From contig JAIQFG010000035.1 in the NCBI GenBank assembly GCA_020073375.1, forward strand, positions 1-44,479: DNA of 44,479 bases. Direction: 5' to 3'. Numbering within the stretch: position 1 is the stretch's first letter; each line of letters begins with the position of its first letter. The stretch comes from Terriglobia bacterium. Its GTDB lineage: Bacteria; Acidobacteriota; Terriglobia; Acidiferrales; UBA7541. Positions 35,609 through 43,520 of this stretch are shown in pieces. The position numbers and the translations under genes are program-made. Under the pieces are notes generated by a model that saw only the letters and a program-made list of their open reading frames with translations, was not told the origin of the DNA and searched no databases.

Positions 35609-35678
35609 CACAGGCACTCTTGCCTGTGTGGTTTTGATTATTCAACGGTAAGAAAACCGCACAGGCTTAAGCCTGTGC
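35609..35678. repeat. Palindromic intergenic element
   Basis: Two palindromes, CACAGGCA-CTCT-TGCCTGTG (35609-35628) and the perfect 20-mer GCACAGGCTTAAGCCTGTGC (35659-35678), flank a GGTTTT/AAAACC inverted pair. The whole can also fold as one long hairpin with a loop of about 17 bases. It lies between queD and a small membrane-protein gene and has the look of a dispersed REP- or MITE-type repeat. Confidence 0.65.
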
Positions 35679-35689
35679 CGCTGGTACAT

Positions 35690-35878
35690 ATGAATCGTTC
35701 CTTCCTCATCATTATTTTGCCGGCGATTGCCGTGGGGCTTGGCTACATTTTCGTGCTGCACTGGCTCGGGTACGAACTTGAGCCGTTTCGCTTCATCATG
35801 GCTGGAGCAGGGGCGCTCGCTGCCGTGATTTTGGTTCAGTTATATCAGCGCCGCAAAGCCGCGCGTAAAGGCCGCTAG
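35690..35878 (+). CDS. Small two-helix membrane protein
   Basis: 62 residues. Residues 4-24 and 36-54 are hydrophobic enough to span the membrane, and the tail is basic (Q-R-R-K-A-A-R-K-G-R), which suggests a cytoplasmic C-terminus. I do not recognise it. It lies between queD and queE on the same strand, seven bases before queE, so it is probably co-transcribed. The start at ATG 35690 is preferred over a GTG that overlaps the palindromic element. There is no strong ribosome site. Confidence 0.55.
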   Translation: MNRSFLIIILPAIAVGLGYIFVLHWLGYELEPFRFIMAGAGALAAVILVQLYQRRKAARKGR

Positions 35879-35884
35879 GTTTCC

Positions 35885-36592
35885 ATGCAAATTTCCGAAA
35901 TTTTCCGGTCGATCCAGGGGGAAAGCACTCGCGCGGGCCTGCCGTGCATTTTTGTGCGGCTGACGGGATGCAATTTGAGGTGCACCTGGTGCGATACCGC
36001 CTACGCGTTTCATGGCGGCACGAAGATGACGGTCGACGAAGTCCTGGATCGCATCGCGGAACTGTCCGCGGCCGCGCCCGGAAAATTACCCGGATCCGCG
36101 GAAGCGTCGACAAAAGTTTCGCTGGTCGAATTGACCGGCGGAGAGCCGCTGCTGCAGCCGGAGGCGATTCCTTTGGCGCAAAAACTCCTGGAGCGCGGCT
36201 ACACGGTCATGATCGAAACCAGCGGGGAGCGGCCAGTCGAGGGCTTGCCCCGCGAGGTCATCAAAATTGTCGACGTAAAATGCCCGGATTCGGGCGAACC
36301 GGACACGTTCCGCATGGAGAATCTTGCCGGGCTCGACGAAAAAGACGAAATCAAGTTCGTGATTTCCACGCGCCGCGATTACGAATTTGCGCGCGAATTC
36401 ACAAGGCAACACGATCTGGCGCGGCGCGTTCATCAGGTGGTGTTTTCTCCGGTGCACGCCGACCCCGAACGAACCTGGCCGGGGATGAGCGCACGGGATG
36501 TGGCCGAGTGGATACTGTCGGATGGATTGCCGGTACGGCTAGGACTGCAGTTGCACAAATTCATCTGGCATCCGGCCACGCGCGGCGTATAG
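35885..36592 (+). CDS. queE: 7-carboxy-7-deazaguanine synthase
   Basis: 235 residues. The radical-SAM cluster motif is C29-N-L-R-C33-T-W-C36, and the substrate and SAM segments E-L-T-G-G-E-P-L-L-Q and M-I-E-T-S-G-E follow. The leading I-F-R-S-I-Q-G-E-S sequence is typical of QueE. It makes 7-carboxy-7-deazaguanine from 6-carboxy-tetrahydropterin. Residues about 67-80 are an Ala/Ser-rich insertion. The gene starts seven bases after the small membrane protein and is followed by queC 54 bases later. Confidence 0.95.
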   Translation: MQISEIFRSIQGESTRAGLPCIFVRLTGCNLRCTWCDTAYAFHGGTKMTVDEVLDRIAELSAAAPGKLPGSAEASTKVSLVELTGGEPLLQPEAIPLAQKLLERGYTVMIETSGERPVEGLPREVIKIVDVKCPDSGEPDTFRMENLAGLDEKDEIKFVISTRRDYEFAREFTRQHDLARRVHQVVFSPVHADPERTWPGMSARDVAEWILSDGLPVRLGLQLHKFIWHPATRGV

Positions 36593-36646
36593 ACTTTAGG
36601 GCTCCCGGCAGCATCTAACTGGCAGGAGGAAGGCGCTGTAGGAAGA

Positions 36647-37357
36647 ATGGCGAAGAAGCCGAAGGCAGTTGTCCTGGTCAGCGGAGGGATGGACTCGTGC
36701 GTGACGGCGGCCATCGCGGGCGAAACTCATGAGCTGGCGCTGCTCCATGCAAGTTACGGCCAGCGCACCGAGAGCCGCGAGCGGCGGGCATTCGACGAAA
36801 TTGCCGATTTTTACGGAGTGCGGCAGCGCCTGGTGGTTCACCTGGATCACTTCGCGCAGATCGGCGGATCGGCCTTGACCGATGGCGCCATCGCTGTGCC
36901 GGAGGGAGAACCGGGAGCGCCCATTGAGGGTAACGAAATCCCGGTCACATACGTCCCATTCCGTAACGCCCACTTCCTCTCGGTTGCGGTAAGCTGGGCA
37001 GAAGTGATCGGAGCAACGGCCATTTTCATCGGTGCGGTGGCGGAAGACAGTTCCGGGTATCCGGACTGCCGGCCGGAATACTACCGCGTGTTTCAGCAGT
37101 TGGTGCGCGAGGGAACGCGCCCGGAAACGCAAATAGAGATAGTCACGCCGGTGATCGTGATGCGAAAATGGCAGATCGTGCGGCGGGGCATGGAGTTGGG
37201 AGCGCCGCTGGATCGAACTTGGTCCTGTTACCAGTTTGAAGACGAAGCGTGCGGCGTGTGCGACAGCTGCCGGCTGCGGCTGAGCGCGTTTACCGAAGCA
37301 GGAATAAGCGATCCAATTCCATATCGGGTCGCCAATCGGGCTCGAATTGAGAGATAA
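36647..37357 (+). CDS. queC: 7-cyano-7-deazaguanine (preQ0) synthase
   Basis: 236 residues. The ATP-pyrophosphatase loop is S12-G-G-M-D-S17 and the zinc site is C194, C202, C205 and C208 (SCYQF, ACGVCDSC). QueC converts the carboxylate to the nitrile preQ0, using ATP and ammonia. preQ0 normally goes on to queuosine in tRNA, and in some genomes to modified DNA. QueF and Tgt are not in the window. The ribosome site is AGGA three bases before the ATG, with a stronger GGAGGA further upstream. Confidence 0.95.
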   Translation: MAKKPKAVVLVSGGMDSCVTAAIAGETHELALLHASYGQRTESRERRAFDEIADFYGVRQRLVVHLDHFAQIGGSALTDGAIAVPEGEPGAPIEGNEIPVTYVPFRNAHFLSVAVSWAEVIGATAIFIGAVAEDSSGYPDCRPEYYRVFQQLVREGTRPETQIEIVTPVIVMRKWQIVRRGMELGAPLDRTWSCYQFEDEACGVCDSCRLRLSAFTEAGISDPIPYRVANRARIER

Positions 37358-37418
37358 TAGGACATTGTGTGGATAATGGGGTTGCGATAGATAATGAGAC
37401 ACCGATAGATTATGAGAC
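37353..37418. repeat. Iterated 18-19 bp repeat before the third TPR gene
   Basis: Four imperfect copies of GATAATGAGAC start at 37353, 37372, 37390 and 37408, so the spacing is 19, 18 and 18 bases. The last two copies share GATAGAT-ATGAGACA. The array lies in the 114-bp gap after queC and before the ATG at 37472. Regular spacing near two helical turns is what a protein-binding array shows (inference). Confidence 0.55.
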
Positions 37419-37471
37419 AACCGCGCGGGACACACTCGCCGGATCTGCGTTGCTAGGAGGCAGTTAAGATC

Positions 37472-38659
37472 ATGAATCGAATGAAGAAAGTCAGAATGGC
37501 CGTCGTGCTCGCCTTGATCGCCGGGCCGCTGGCGGTATGGATGGCAACTGCCGCCTACGCGCAGGGCGCCGGCACGGTTTCGGGTACGGTATTGGGGTTG
37601 GATGGAAAACCCTACCCCGACGTAACTCTGTACTTCACCAACCTGGAAACGAACAAGCCTTCCCAAACCACCACGGACGCCAAGGGGCACTATGCCATGG
37701 CTGGCGTAACGGGCGGGAAGTATAACGTCGACTTCAAGGCCAAGGACAAAGACGGAACCGAACAGCTGATTTTTCAAGCCGGCCTGGTGATCACTTCAGG
37801 TTCTTCCCCCACGTACGACGTCAATTTGAAGGAACTTCAGGAACAGGGAAAATTGGGAGCGGTGGATGCCGCCAGAAAACAGGCCGAGGCCGCGAAGCAG
37901 TTTGAGGCGTTGAAGGCGCACTACGATGCCGGTTCAACGGCCATCGAGCAGATGAAAGCCGCTCAGGCGCAGTTGGCGAAAACTCCGAAAGACCAGCAGG
38001 ATCCGATCAAGGAAAAGATTAATCAGGCGGGAAGCACAGCCGTTACGGAGTTGTCCGGTGCGTTGCAATTGATGAAGCCGGAAGACACCAACCGTCCCAT
38101 CGTGTTGTCGCGATTGGGAGAAGCGTACGAGAGTATGAGCAAATGGCAGGAGGCGGCGGACACCTACCAGAAGTCGATCGCCTTGAAGCCGGACGTTCCC
38201 GCCAACTACAACAACCTCGGAAACGATCTGGCGAAGCTCGGCAAGGTGGATGAGGCCCGCGCGGCGTATCAAAAATACGTCGACCTGAATCCCACCGATG
38301 CGGCGCTGGCGTGGCGCAATTTCGGAATCGTGCTGTACCAGGCGAACCGCATGAAGGAAGCCGTCGAGCCGCTGCAAAAGGCCACGACGTTGGATCCCAA
38401 GAATGCGCAGGCCTGGCTGCTGCTCGGAATTGCGATGGTCAACACCATGGAATTCAAGACCGAGGGCGACAAGATCACCCCGGTGATTCAGCCCGGGACG
38501 ATTGAGGCATATCAGCACGCCATCGACCTCGATCCGAACGGTGACGTCGGCGCGCAGGCCAAGGCAGGCTTGGAATCCCTGCAGGCGATGGGCGTCGGCA
38601 TCACGACAAGAGTCGGCCAGGCGCCTCCCAAGTCAGCGCCCAAGAAGGGCAAGACGTAA
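37472..38659 (+). CDS. Exported TPR protein with a carboxypeptidase-regulatory-like domain
   Basis: 395 residues, with GGAGG eleven bases before the ATG. The signal peptide ends near AYAQ31. Residues about 33-118 are a carboxypeptidase-regulatory beta domain (V-S-G-T-V-L-G-L-D-G-K-P-Y). A Lys/Ala/Gln-rich helix at 120-175 may be a coiled coil. Residues about 210-375 hold TPR units (A-N-Y-N-N-L-G-N-D-L, A-W-R-N-F-G-I-V-L, A-W-L-L-L-G-I-A). It is an envelope scaffold by architecture. It may be co-transcribed with the que genes or have its own promoter near the iterated repeats. A strong terminator follows. Confidence 0.82.
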   Translation: MNRMKKVRMAVVLALIAGPLAVWMATAAYAQGAGTVSGTVLGLDGKPYPDVTLYFTNLETNKPSQTTTDAKGHYAMAGVTGGKYNVDFKAKDKDGTEQLIFQAGLVITSGSSPTYDVNLKELQEQGKLGAVDAARKQAEAAKQFEALKAHYDAGSTAIEQMKAAQAQLAKTPKDQQDPIKEKINQAGSTAVTELSGALQLMKPEDTNRPIVLSRLGEAYESMSKWQEAADTYQKSIALKPDVPANYNNLGNDLAKLGKVDEARAAYQKYVDLNPTDAALAWRNFGIVLYQANRMKEAVEPLQKATTLDPKNAQAWLLLGIAMVNTMEFKTEGDKITPVIQPGTIEAYQHAIDLDPNGDVGAQAKAGLESLQAMGVGITTRVGQAPPKSAPKKGKT

Positions 38660-38673
38660 CTTTTCTTACGGAA

Positions 38674-38707
38674 AAAATCCCCGTCCGCCAACGCGGGCGG
38701 GGATTTT
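38674..38707. terminator. Strong bidirectional intrinsic terminator
   Basis: A 15-bp stem, AAAATCCCCGTCCGC/GCGGGCGGGGATTTT with one G-T pair, and a CAAC loop sit between the convergent TPR and permease genes. T-rich ends appear on both strands, so it should stop both transcripts. Confidence 0.88.
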
Positions 38708-38730
38708 CCTTTTACGGCGGGAAATTCAGC

Positions 38731-39564
38731 TTAAAAATGCGTGAGCGTGCCCGTGACTTTTGTGCGGCGCAAGGCCCAGGAGAAGACCAAAAGCGACACG
38801 GGAAGAACGACCGCCGCAAATGCCAGCAATCCCGCCAGCGAAGGCCATAGCTCGCGCATTGAAGCATGACCCAGGATGGCCGCGCGCATTCCTTCCAACG
38901 AATACGTCACCGGAATCAATCGGGCCACTACCTGCAGCCATTTCGGGAGGACTGAAACCGGGTACATCATCCCGCCCACCACCGATGAAAGCCCCACCAC
39001 CGCCCAGTTCACGGGGTTGCCGCGCTTGAACACCAGCAAGTAGCTGGCGCTGAGGATTCCCAGTCCGGAAAAAGTGAGGACCGAGGCCGCGAGAATCAGT
39101 GCCGCCCCCGGCCAGTTGGCGCCCCGCAGCGGGAAGCCGAATAGCGCCGCGCCCCACCCGATGTAGATCGTCGTGCGCAACGACAGCAAGACAAACGGAT
39201 ACAAGCTCGATCCCAGCAAGATCACGGGAAGGGAAGTCTGCGTCACCAGCAGGTTTTCGAGCGTGCCGTTTTGCCGTGCTTCGCGCAGGCTTTCATCGAA
39301 CGTGTGCAGGGCAACACTCAAGTAGTCGAAGAAGGCAAGCCCCACCAAGGCAAAAGCGAAATAACCCGTACTCTGCGGGAGAGACTGCTCCAGTTGCGGG
39401 CTATCGATGAAGCGCGAAAGAAAATAAAATCCGGCGACGGCAAACAACGATTCCAGGGCTTGCACCAGGAACGCGGCGCGGTAACTTCGCGCCACGGTAA
39501 AATCCCGTTCAAACAGGAGCGCCAATTTTCGCAGCATTAAGCGAAACCCGGTAAAATCGCTCAT
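38731..39564 (-). CDS. ABC-2 type transporter permease
   Basis: 277 residues with six predicted membrane helices. The pattern is that of ABC-2 export permeases: an N-terminal cytoplasmic helix (L-A-L-L-F-E-R-D-F), a long second helix region and the conserved P-V-S-V-L-P-K-W-L-Q turn before the last helices. The ATG overlaps the stop of the ATPase gene by four bases. The pair forms an exporter of unknown cargo. It lies beside, and divergent from, the lasso-peptide operon, so peptide export or immunity is one possible role (inference). Confidence 0.88.
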   Translation of the reverse strand: MSDFTGFRLMLRKLALLFERDFTVARSYRAAFLVQALESLFAVAGFYFLSRFIDSPQLEQSLPQSTGYFAFALVGLAFFDYLSVALHTFDESLREARQNGTLENLLVTQTSLPVILLGSSLYPFVLLSLRTTIYIGWGAALFGFPLRGANWPGAALILAASVLTFSGLGILSASYLLVFKRGNPVNWAVVGLSSVVGGMMYPVSVLPKWLQVVARLIPVTYSLEGMRAAILGHASMRELWPSLAGLLAFAAVVLPVSLLVFSWALRRTKVTGTLTHF

Positions 39565-40364
39565 GGCGCTTCCCGCGTCGCGTGATGCGTCAGGATTTCC
39601 ATGGACTGCTCCAATGTTTGCGCGCCCGTGCCGGCCTTCAGTCCCGCGGGCGTGTCGCAGGCGAGGATAATGCCGTTGTCCAGCATCACGATGCGGTCCG
39701 CGAGCTGCTCGACTTCGGAAAGAGTGTGGGAAGCGAACAAAACCGCGGCGCCATGCGCGGCGACAATCTGTTCCCGCAGGAATCGGCGGAACTCGGCGGC
39801 CGCCAGCGGATCCAGGCTGCGCGTGGGTTCATCGAGCAACAGGACCGATGGGCTGTGAAGCATGGCGCGAGCCAGGCCCAGCCGGTGAACGTTGCCGGTG
39901 GAAAGCGTGCGCACCTGGCGATCGAGCAATGGCCCGAGGCCGAACAGATCCGAAAGCTCGGCGATTCGCCGGGCCGTGTCTGTTGCGGAGAGATTGTTCA
40001 GGCCGGCAAACAAATTCAGATTTTCCCTGCCGCTCAGGCGCGAGTAAAAGCAGGCATCCGCGCCGGTGTGGTAGCCGATCTGGAGGCGGACTTTGGCGGA
40101 TTCCCGGGCGACGTCGAATCCGCAGACTTCGGCGCGGCCGCGCGTGGGAATCAGCAGCGTAGTCAGGATGCGCAACAGCGTCGATTTTCCCGCACCGTTG
40201 GCGCCGACCAGCGCGAGGACCTCGCCGCGCGCGAGCGCAAAGGAAATTCCGCGCAGCGCCGGCACCGTGAGTCCCGTCCCCGGATGAACTAACGCCCGCC
40301 ATCCGGAAACGGCGGGCGGAAAATACTTTTCCAGATTTTCAACGCGGAGAGCGAAGTTTTCCAT
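39561..40364 (-). CDS. ABC transporter ATP-binding protein
   Basis: 267 residues. Walker A is G-A-N-G-A-G-K-S (54-61), Walker B is V-L-L-L-D-E-P-T with D178 and E179, and the H-loop is F-A-S-H-T. The signature is L-S-T-G-N where L-S-G-G-Q is usual, and the Q-loop area reads Y-H-T-G-A-D-A-C-F-Y with no Gln. Both occur in a branch of ABC-2 exporters. It powers the permease coded directly downstream. The start faces the lasso operon across a 240-bp promoter region. Confidence 0.92.
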   Translation of the reverse strand: MENFALRVENLEKYFPPAVSGWRALVHPGTGLTVPALRGISFALARGEVLALVGANGAGKSTLLRILTTLLIPTRGRAEVCGFDVARESAKVRLQIGYHTGADACFYSRLSGRENLNLFAGLNNLSATDTARRIAELSDLFGLGPLLDRQVRTLSTGNVHRLGLARAMLHSPSVLLLDEPTRSLDPLAAAEFRRFLREQIVAAHGAAVLFASHTLSEVEQLADRIVMLDNGIILACDTPAGLKAGTGAQTLEQSMEILTHHATREAP

Positions 40365-40454
40365 TCCCCGCCGTTATAACCTTTCACGCGCTGCGGCACA
40401 AGGCGAACCGGTGCAGGGAGGTATCCGAGCGGCAACCCGTACACGGAATCAACA

Positions 40455-40483
40455 TTGCCGTTGCGGGATGAAGCCGTTACAAT
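40455..40483 (+). promoter_or_regulatory. Candidate sigma70-type promoter of the lasso operon
   Basis: TTGCCG (40455-40460) and TACAAT (40478-40483) are 17 bases apart. The -10 matches five of six consensus bases and the -35 four. Transcription would start near 40490, giving a leader of about 115 bases before the B1 gene. Confidence 0.45.
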
Positions 40484-40504
40484 TTCGGGCGTCGCCGAGC
40501 GCGC

Positions 40505-40557
40505 GTCCCCGCGGGCGAGCTGGCAGCTTGGTGGTAGCCAATTTTTTGCGCGGGGAC
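40505..40557 (+). promoter_or_regulatory. Structured 5' leader of the lasso operon
   Basis: An outer 9-bp stem (GTCCCCGCG 40505-40513 with CGCGGGGAC 40549-40557) encloses a small TTGG/CCAA hairpin and a T6 run. It lies in the predicted leader of the B1 gene. It could control transcription or translation, or be incidental. Confidence 0.35.
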
Positions 40558-40604
40558 TCCGGGATTGCACAGGGGCTAAATTCAGGGGGGAATGAGGGAG
40601 GGTC

Positions 40605-40904
40605 ATGAGTCCAGCAATTTCCGATCGATCCATTGTGGTAGTCGCGAAGGATCAAGTGTCTTGCGACCTTGCCGGCGAGGCCGCGATTCTAAACATCAAG
40701 AATGGCGTCTACTACGGCCTGGACCCGGTGGGCGCGCGCATCTGGAGCCTGATGCAGGAGCCCCGGGGCGTGGCCGAAATTCAAACCACGATTACAGGTG
40801 AGTATGACGTGGAGCCGGAACGCGCCGGGCGCGACCTGGTGGAGCTGCTCGAAAAACTTCTGGCCGAAGGATTGATTGAGGTAAAAGACGGTTCCGCCGC
40901 CTGA
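40605..40904 (+). CDS. PqqD-like RRE protein, lasso-peptide B1
   Basis: 99 residues, with GGGAGG before the ATG. The segment G-E-A-A-I-L-N-I-K-N-G-V-Y-Y-G-L-D-P-V-G-A-R-I-W is the hallmark of PqqD-like RiPP recognition elements. Lasso B1 proteins bind the precursor leader and deliver it to the B2 protease and cyclase. It is a small cytoplasmic wing-type domain without enzymatic activity. It opens the operon. The B2 frame follows directly. Confidence 0.9.
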   Translation: MSPAISDRSIVVVAKDQVSCDLAGEAAILNIKNGVYYGLDPVGARIWSLMQEPRGVAEIQTTITGEYDVEPERAGRDLVELLEKLLAEGLIEVKDGSAA

Positions 40905-41048
40905 GTGTTCCTGCGGCGGCGGAAGCGCGCAATGATCCGCGATGAACCGCCCATTGATCGAAACATTGTTCAAGCGCGCTCCTTGCCAAGCCGCCGCCCG
41001 AGACGTTCCTCCTGCGCGCATTTCAATCGCTCGATACGCGGCAAGCCG

Positions 41049-41567
41049 ATGAACGAAGGCCGCAAGACTCTGCCTGAAAAATGGCGTGGATTCCGGAATC
41101 GCCCGCCCGAGGAGCGCGCCCTGATCGTCCGAGCCGCGATTCTTTTGCCGTTGACCGAGGCCTGTTTGCGCTTGTTCGGTTTCCGACGATACAAGCACCT
41201 GATCGAGAAATTTTCCTCCCCGCGGAGCCTCTCCCAACCCATGCCCGTTGACGCGCAACGCGGAGCCGCACTGCGCGCCGTCCGCGCCGTGCGCTCGGTG
41301 GAACTGCACGGGCCGAGCCGGCCCAATTGCCTGGAGCGTTCGATGACGCTTTGGTGGCTGCTGCGGCGCGACGGCATCGATGGCGAACTGCATATCGGCG
41401 CGCGCAAGGAAGACGGGAAACTGAAAGCGCACGCCTGGGTGGAATTGCGCGGGGAAATCTTGAACGATAGCGCGGAAATACACGCTCACTACGCGCGTTT
41501 CGACGCTCCGATCGCGGCCGCCGAGGAGTCGAGCGGGCGCGCCGGCGGGGCTCTGAAACCCCAGTGA
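41049..41567 (+). CDS. Lasso-peptide B2 leader peptidase, transglutaminase-like
   Basis: 172 residues from the ATG at 41049. The frame is open back to 40905 and an ATG at 40932 would add 39 basic residues, so the start is uncertain; typical B2 proteins have about 150 residues. The Cys-His-Asp triad is C94 (P-N-C-L-E-R-S-M-T-L), H128 (A-H-A-W-V-E-L) and D140 (I-L-N-D). This arrangement is the transglutaminase-like B2 protease, which cuts the leader from the precursor with help from B1. Its gene follows B1 and precedes the cyclase. Confidence 0.9.
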   Translation: MNEGRKTLPEKWRGFRNRPPEERALIVRAAILLPLTEACLRLFGFRRYKHLIEKFSSPRSLSQPMPVDAQRGAALRAVRAVRSVELHGPSRPNCLERSMTLWWLLRRDGIDGELHIGARKEDGKLKAHAWVELRGEILNDSAEIHAHYARFDAPIAAAEESSGRAGGALKPQ

Positions 41568-41658
41568 TGCGCCGCGGTCTCACTGTCCGCGCATGGTTCG
41601 GCTCGCCTTGCAGGGCGACGTGGATGCGCTTGCGAATTCAGCGGGAGACGTTTCGCGG

Positions 41659-43491
41659 ATGAGCGGTTTTGTCGGAATTTTAAATCTGGACGGAGCGCCG
41701 GTGGATCGCGCGCTCCTTGAGCGCATGACGCAGGCCCTGGCATTTCGCGGGCCGGACGCGCAACAGGTCTGGTGCGACGGGCCCGTCGGGTTGGGCCATG
41801 CTCTGTTGCAAATCCCGCCCGGCCTTCCGCTGGAAAAACAGCCTGCGCAACTCGATGGCCGATTGTGGATCGCGGCGAATGCGCGGCTGGACGCGCGCGC
41901 TGAGTTGATCGGCAAACTCAAGGAAAAATCCCGCGCCGCGGAAGCCGTTTCTTTGTCCACACCCGACGCCGCGCTCATCCTGCACGCCTACAACGCCTGG
42001 GGCGAAGCTTGCGTGGAGCATCTGTTTGGAGATTTTTCTTTTGCGGTGTGGGACGCGCGGGAAAAACGACTGCTCTGCGCGCGCGATCCGATGGGAATCC
42101 GGCAGTTGTATTACGCGCAAGTTGGCTCCTCGCTCGTCTTCGGAAATACGTTGAATTCCATTCGTTTGCACCCGGGGGTATCCCGGCGGCTCAACGATCT
42201 GGCCATCGCCGATTTTCTTTTGTTTGAGTCGAACCAGGACCCATCGGCCACATCGTTTGCTGATATTCGCCAGCTGCCTCCCGCACACACCTTGCTTTGC
42301 GAGCGAGCGGCTGTATCCGTGCGGCGCTACTGGGAACTGCCCGCCGCCGCGCCCGTTCATTTTTCCCGCAATGCGGAATACGTCGAGCGCTTCCGCGAAC
42401 TGCTGGACGCTGCAGTGGCCGACCGCTTGCGCGGCAGTAACGTGGGCGTGCTGATGAGCGGCGGGCTGGACTCAACCGCGGTGGCCGTCAGCGCGCAGCG
42501 GGTTTTAGCACGTGGCGGAAATCCGGAGGGGGTGCGCGCCTACACGGAAGTGTATGACAGCCTCATTCCGCATGAGGAGCGGCGCTATGCCACGCTTGCC
42601 GCGAATGCGTTGAAAATTCCCATTGAATATCTAGTCGGCGACAACCGGAAAATATTCGAGCGTGGTGACACGCAAACCCGCCGTTCACACTCGCCAATGA
42701 ACTTGGCCTGGCCGGATGGCTCCGCCGACCAGCTGCGCCAAATTGCCGCGCACAGCCGTGTGGCCCTGACCGGTTTTGGAGCCGATCCGGCACTAGCTGC
42801 ACGAATTACAGTTCATTTTCGCCAATTGATCAAGCAAAGGCGATTCGACCGAATGCTGCTCGATGCGGGCAGGTATCTGACCAGGCCTGGAAGGATGTCC
42901 CGGCTTTACTTGCGTGTTCGGTGGCAACGATTGTTTCCTTCCAAGACTTCCGCGGCCCCTTTCCCGCCATGGCTGAATCCGGATCTGGAAAAGAAACTGT
43001 CCTTGCGTGACCGTTGGGCGGGCCTGAACCATGAACAATTTCCCAACCATTCCGCCCGCCCGGAAGCGTACGAATTAGTTACAAGTCCGGTTTGGCCGAA
43101 TCTCTTTGAAACCCTCGATTCCAACTTTACGCAAATGCCAGTCGAAATACGCAATCCCTTTTTTGACCTGCGTTTGCTGCGGTTTCTCCTGGCGCTGCCC
43201 AGACTGCCCTGGTGCTGTGACAAGCAAATCCTTCGGGAGTCTGCCCGCGGGTCGCTCCCGGACGCGGTGCGTTTGCGCCGAAAATCACCCATGCCCGCCG
43301 AGACCTTGAACGCACTCCTTCAGAAGCCCGAGTCTGCGTGGGTTGATCGTTTCGACCCCATCGAGGAACTGGAAACTTACGTATTGCGGCAGAAGATTCC
43401 CCCTGTATACTGTGAAAAGGACCTATGGTCCGCCCGGGTTCACCTTAGGCCACTCAGCCTTAATTTTTGGTTGCGCCATAGAGAATCTTGA
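41659..43491 (+). CDS. Lasso-peptide cyclase, AsnB-like, glutaminase Cys replaced by Ser
   Basis: 610 residues from the ATG at 41659; an in-frame ATG 22 codons earlier is possible, but the conserved fold begins here. The N-terminal class II amidotransferase domain starts Met-Ser-Gly-Phe, so the essential Cys2 is Ser and ammonia cannot be made from glutamine. The synthetase domain has the PPi loop S267-G-G-L-D-S272. This pairing fits lasso C proteins, which adenylate the acidic side chain and close the ring with the N-terminus. The stop (TGA) shares its last base with an ATG (TGATG) in the precursor frame, which suggests coupling. Confidence 0.92.
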   Translation: MSGFVGILNLDGAPVDRALLERMTQALAFRGPDAQQVWCDGPVGLGHALLQIPPGLPLEKQPAQLDGRLWIAANARLDARAELIGKLKEKSRAAEAVSLSTPDAALILHAYNAWGEACVEHLFGDFSFAVWDAREKRLLCARDPMGIRQLYYAQVGSSLVFGNTLNSIRLHPGVSRRLNDLAIADFLLFESNQDPSATSFADIRQLPPAHTLLCERAAVSVRRYWELPAAAPVHFSRNAEYVERFRELLDAAVADRLRGSNVGVLMSGGLDSTAVAVSAQRVLARGGNPEGVRAYTEVYDSLIPHEERRYATLAANALKIPIEYLVGDNRKIFERGDTQTRRSHSPMNLAWPDGSADQLRQIAAHSRVALTGFGADPALAARITVHFRQLIKQRRFDRMLLDAGRYLTRPGRMSRLYLRVRWQRLFPSKTSAAPFPPWLNPDLEKKLSLRDRWAGLNHEQFPNHSARPEAYELVTSPVWPNLFETLDSNFTQMPVEIRNPFFDLRLLRFLLALPRLPWCCDKQILRESARGSLPDAVRLRRKSPMPAETLNALLQKPESAWVDRFDPIEELETYVLRQKIPPVYCEKDLWSARVHLRPLSLNFWLRHRES

Positions 43492-43520
43492 TGGTAAAAG
43501 CTTACGGGAAGGAGAACACA

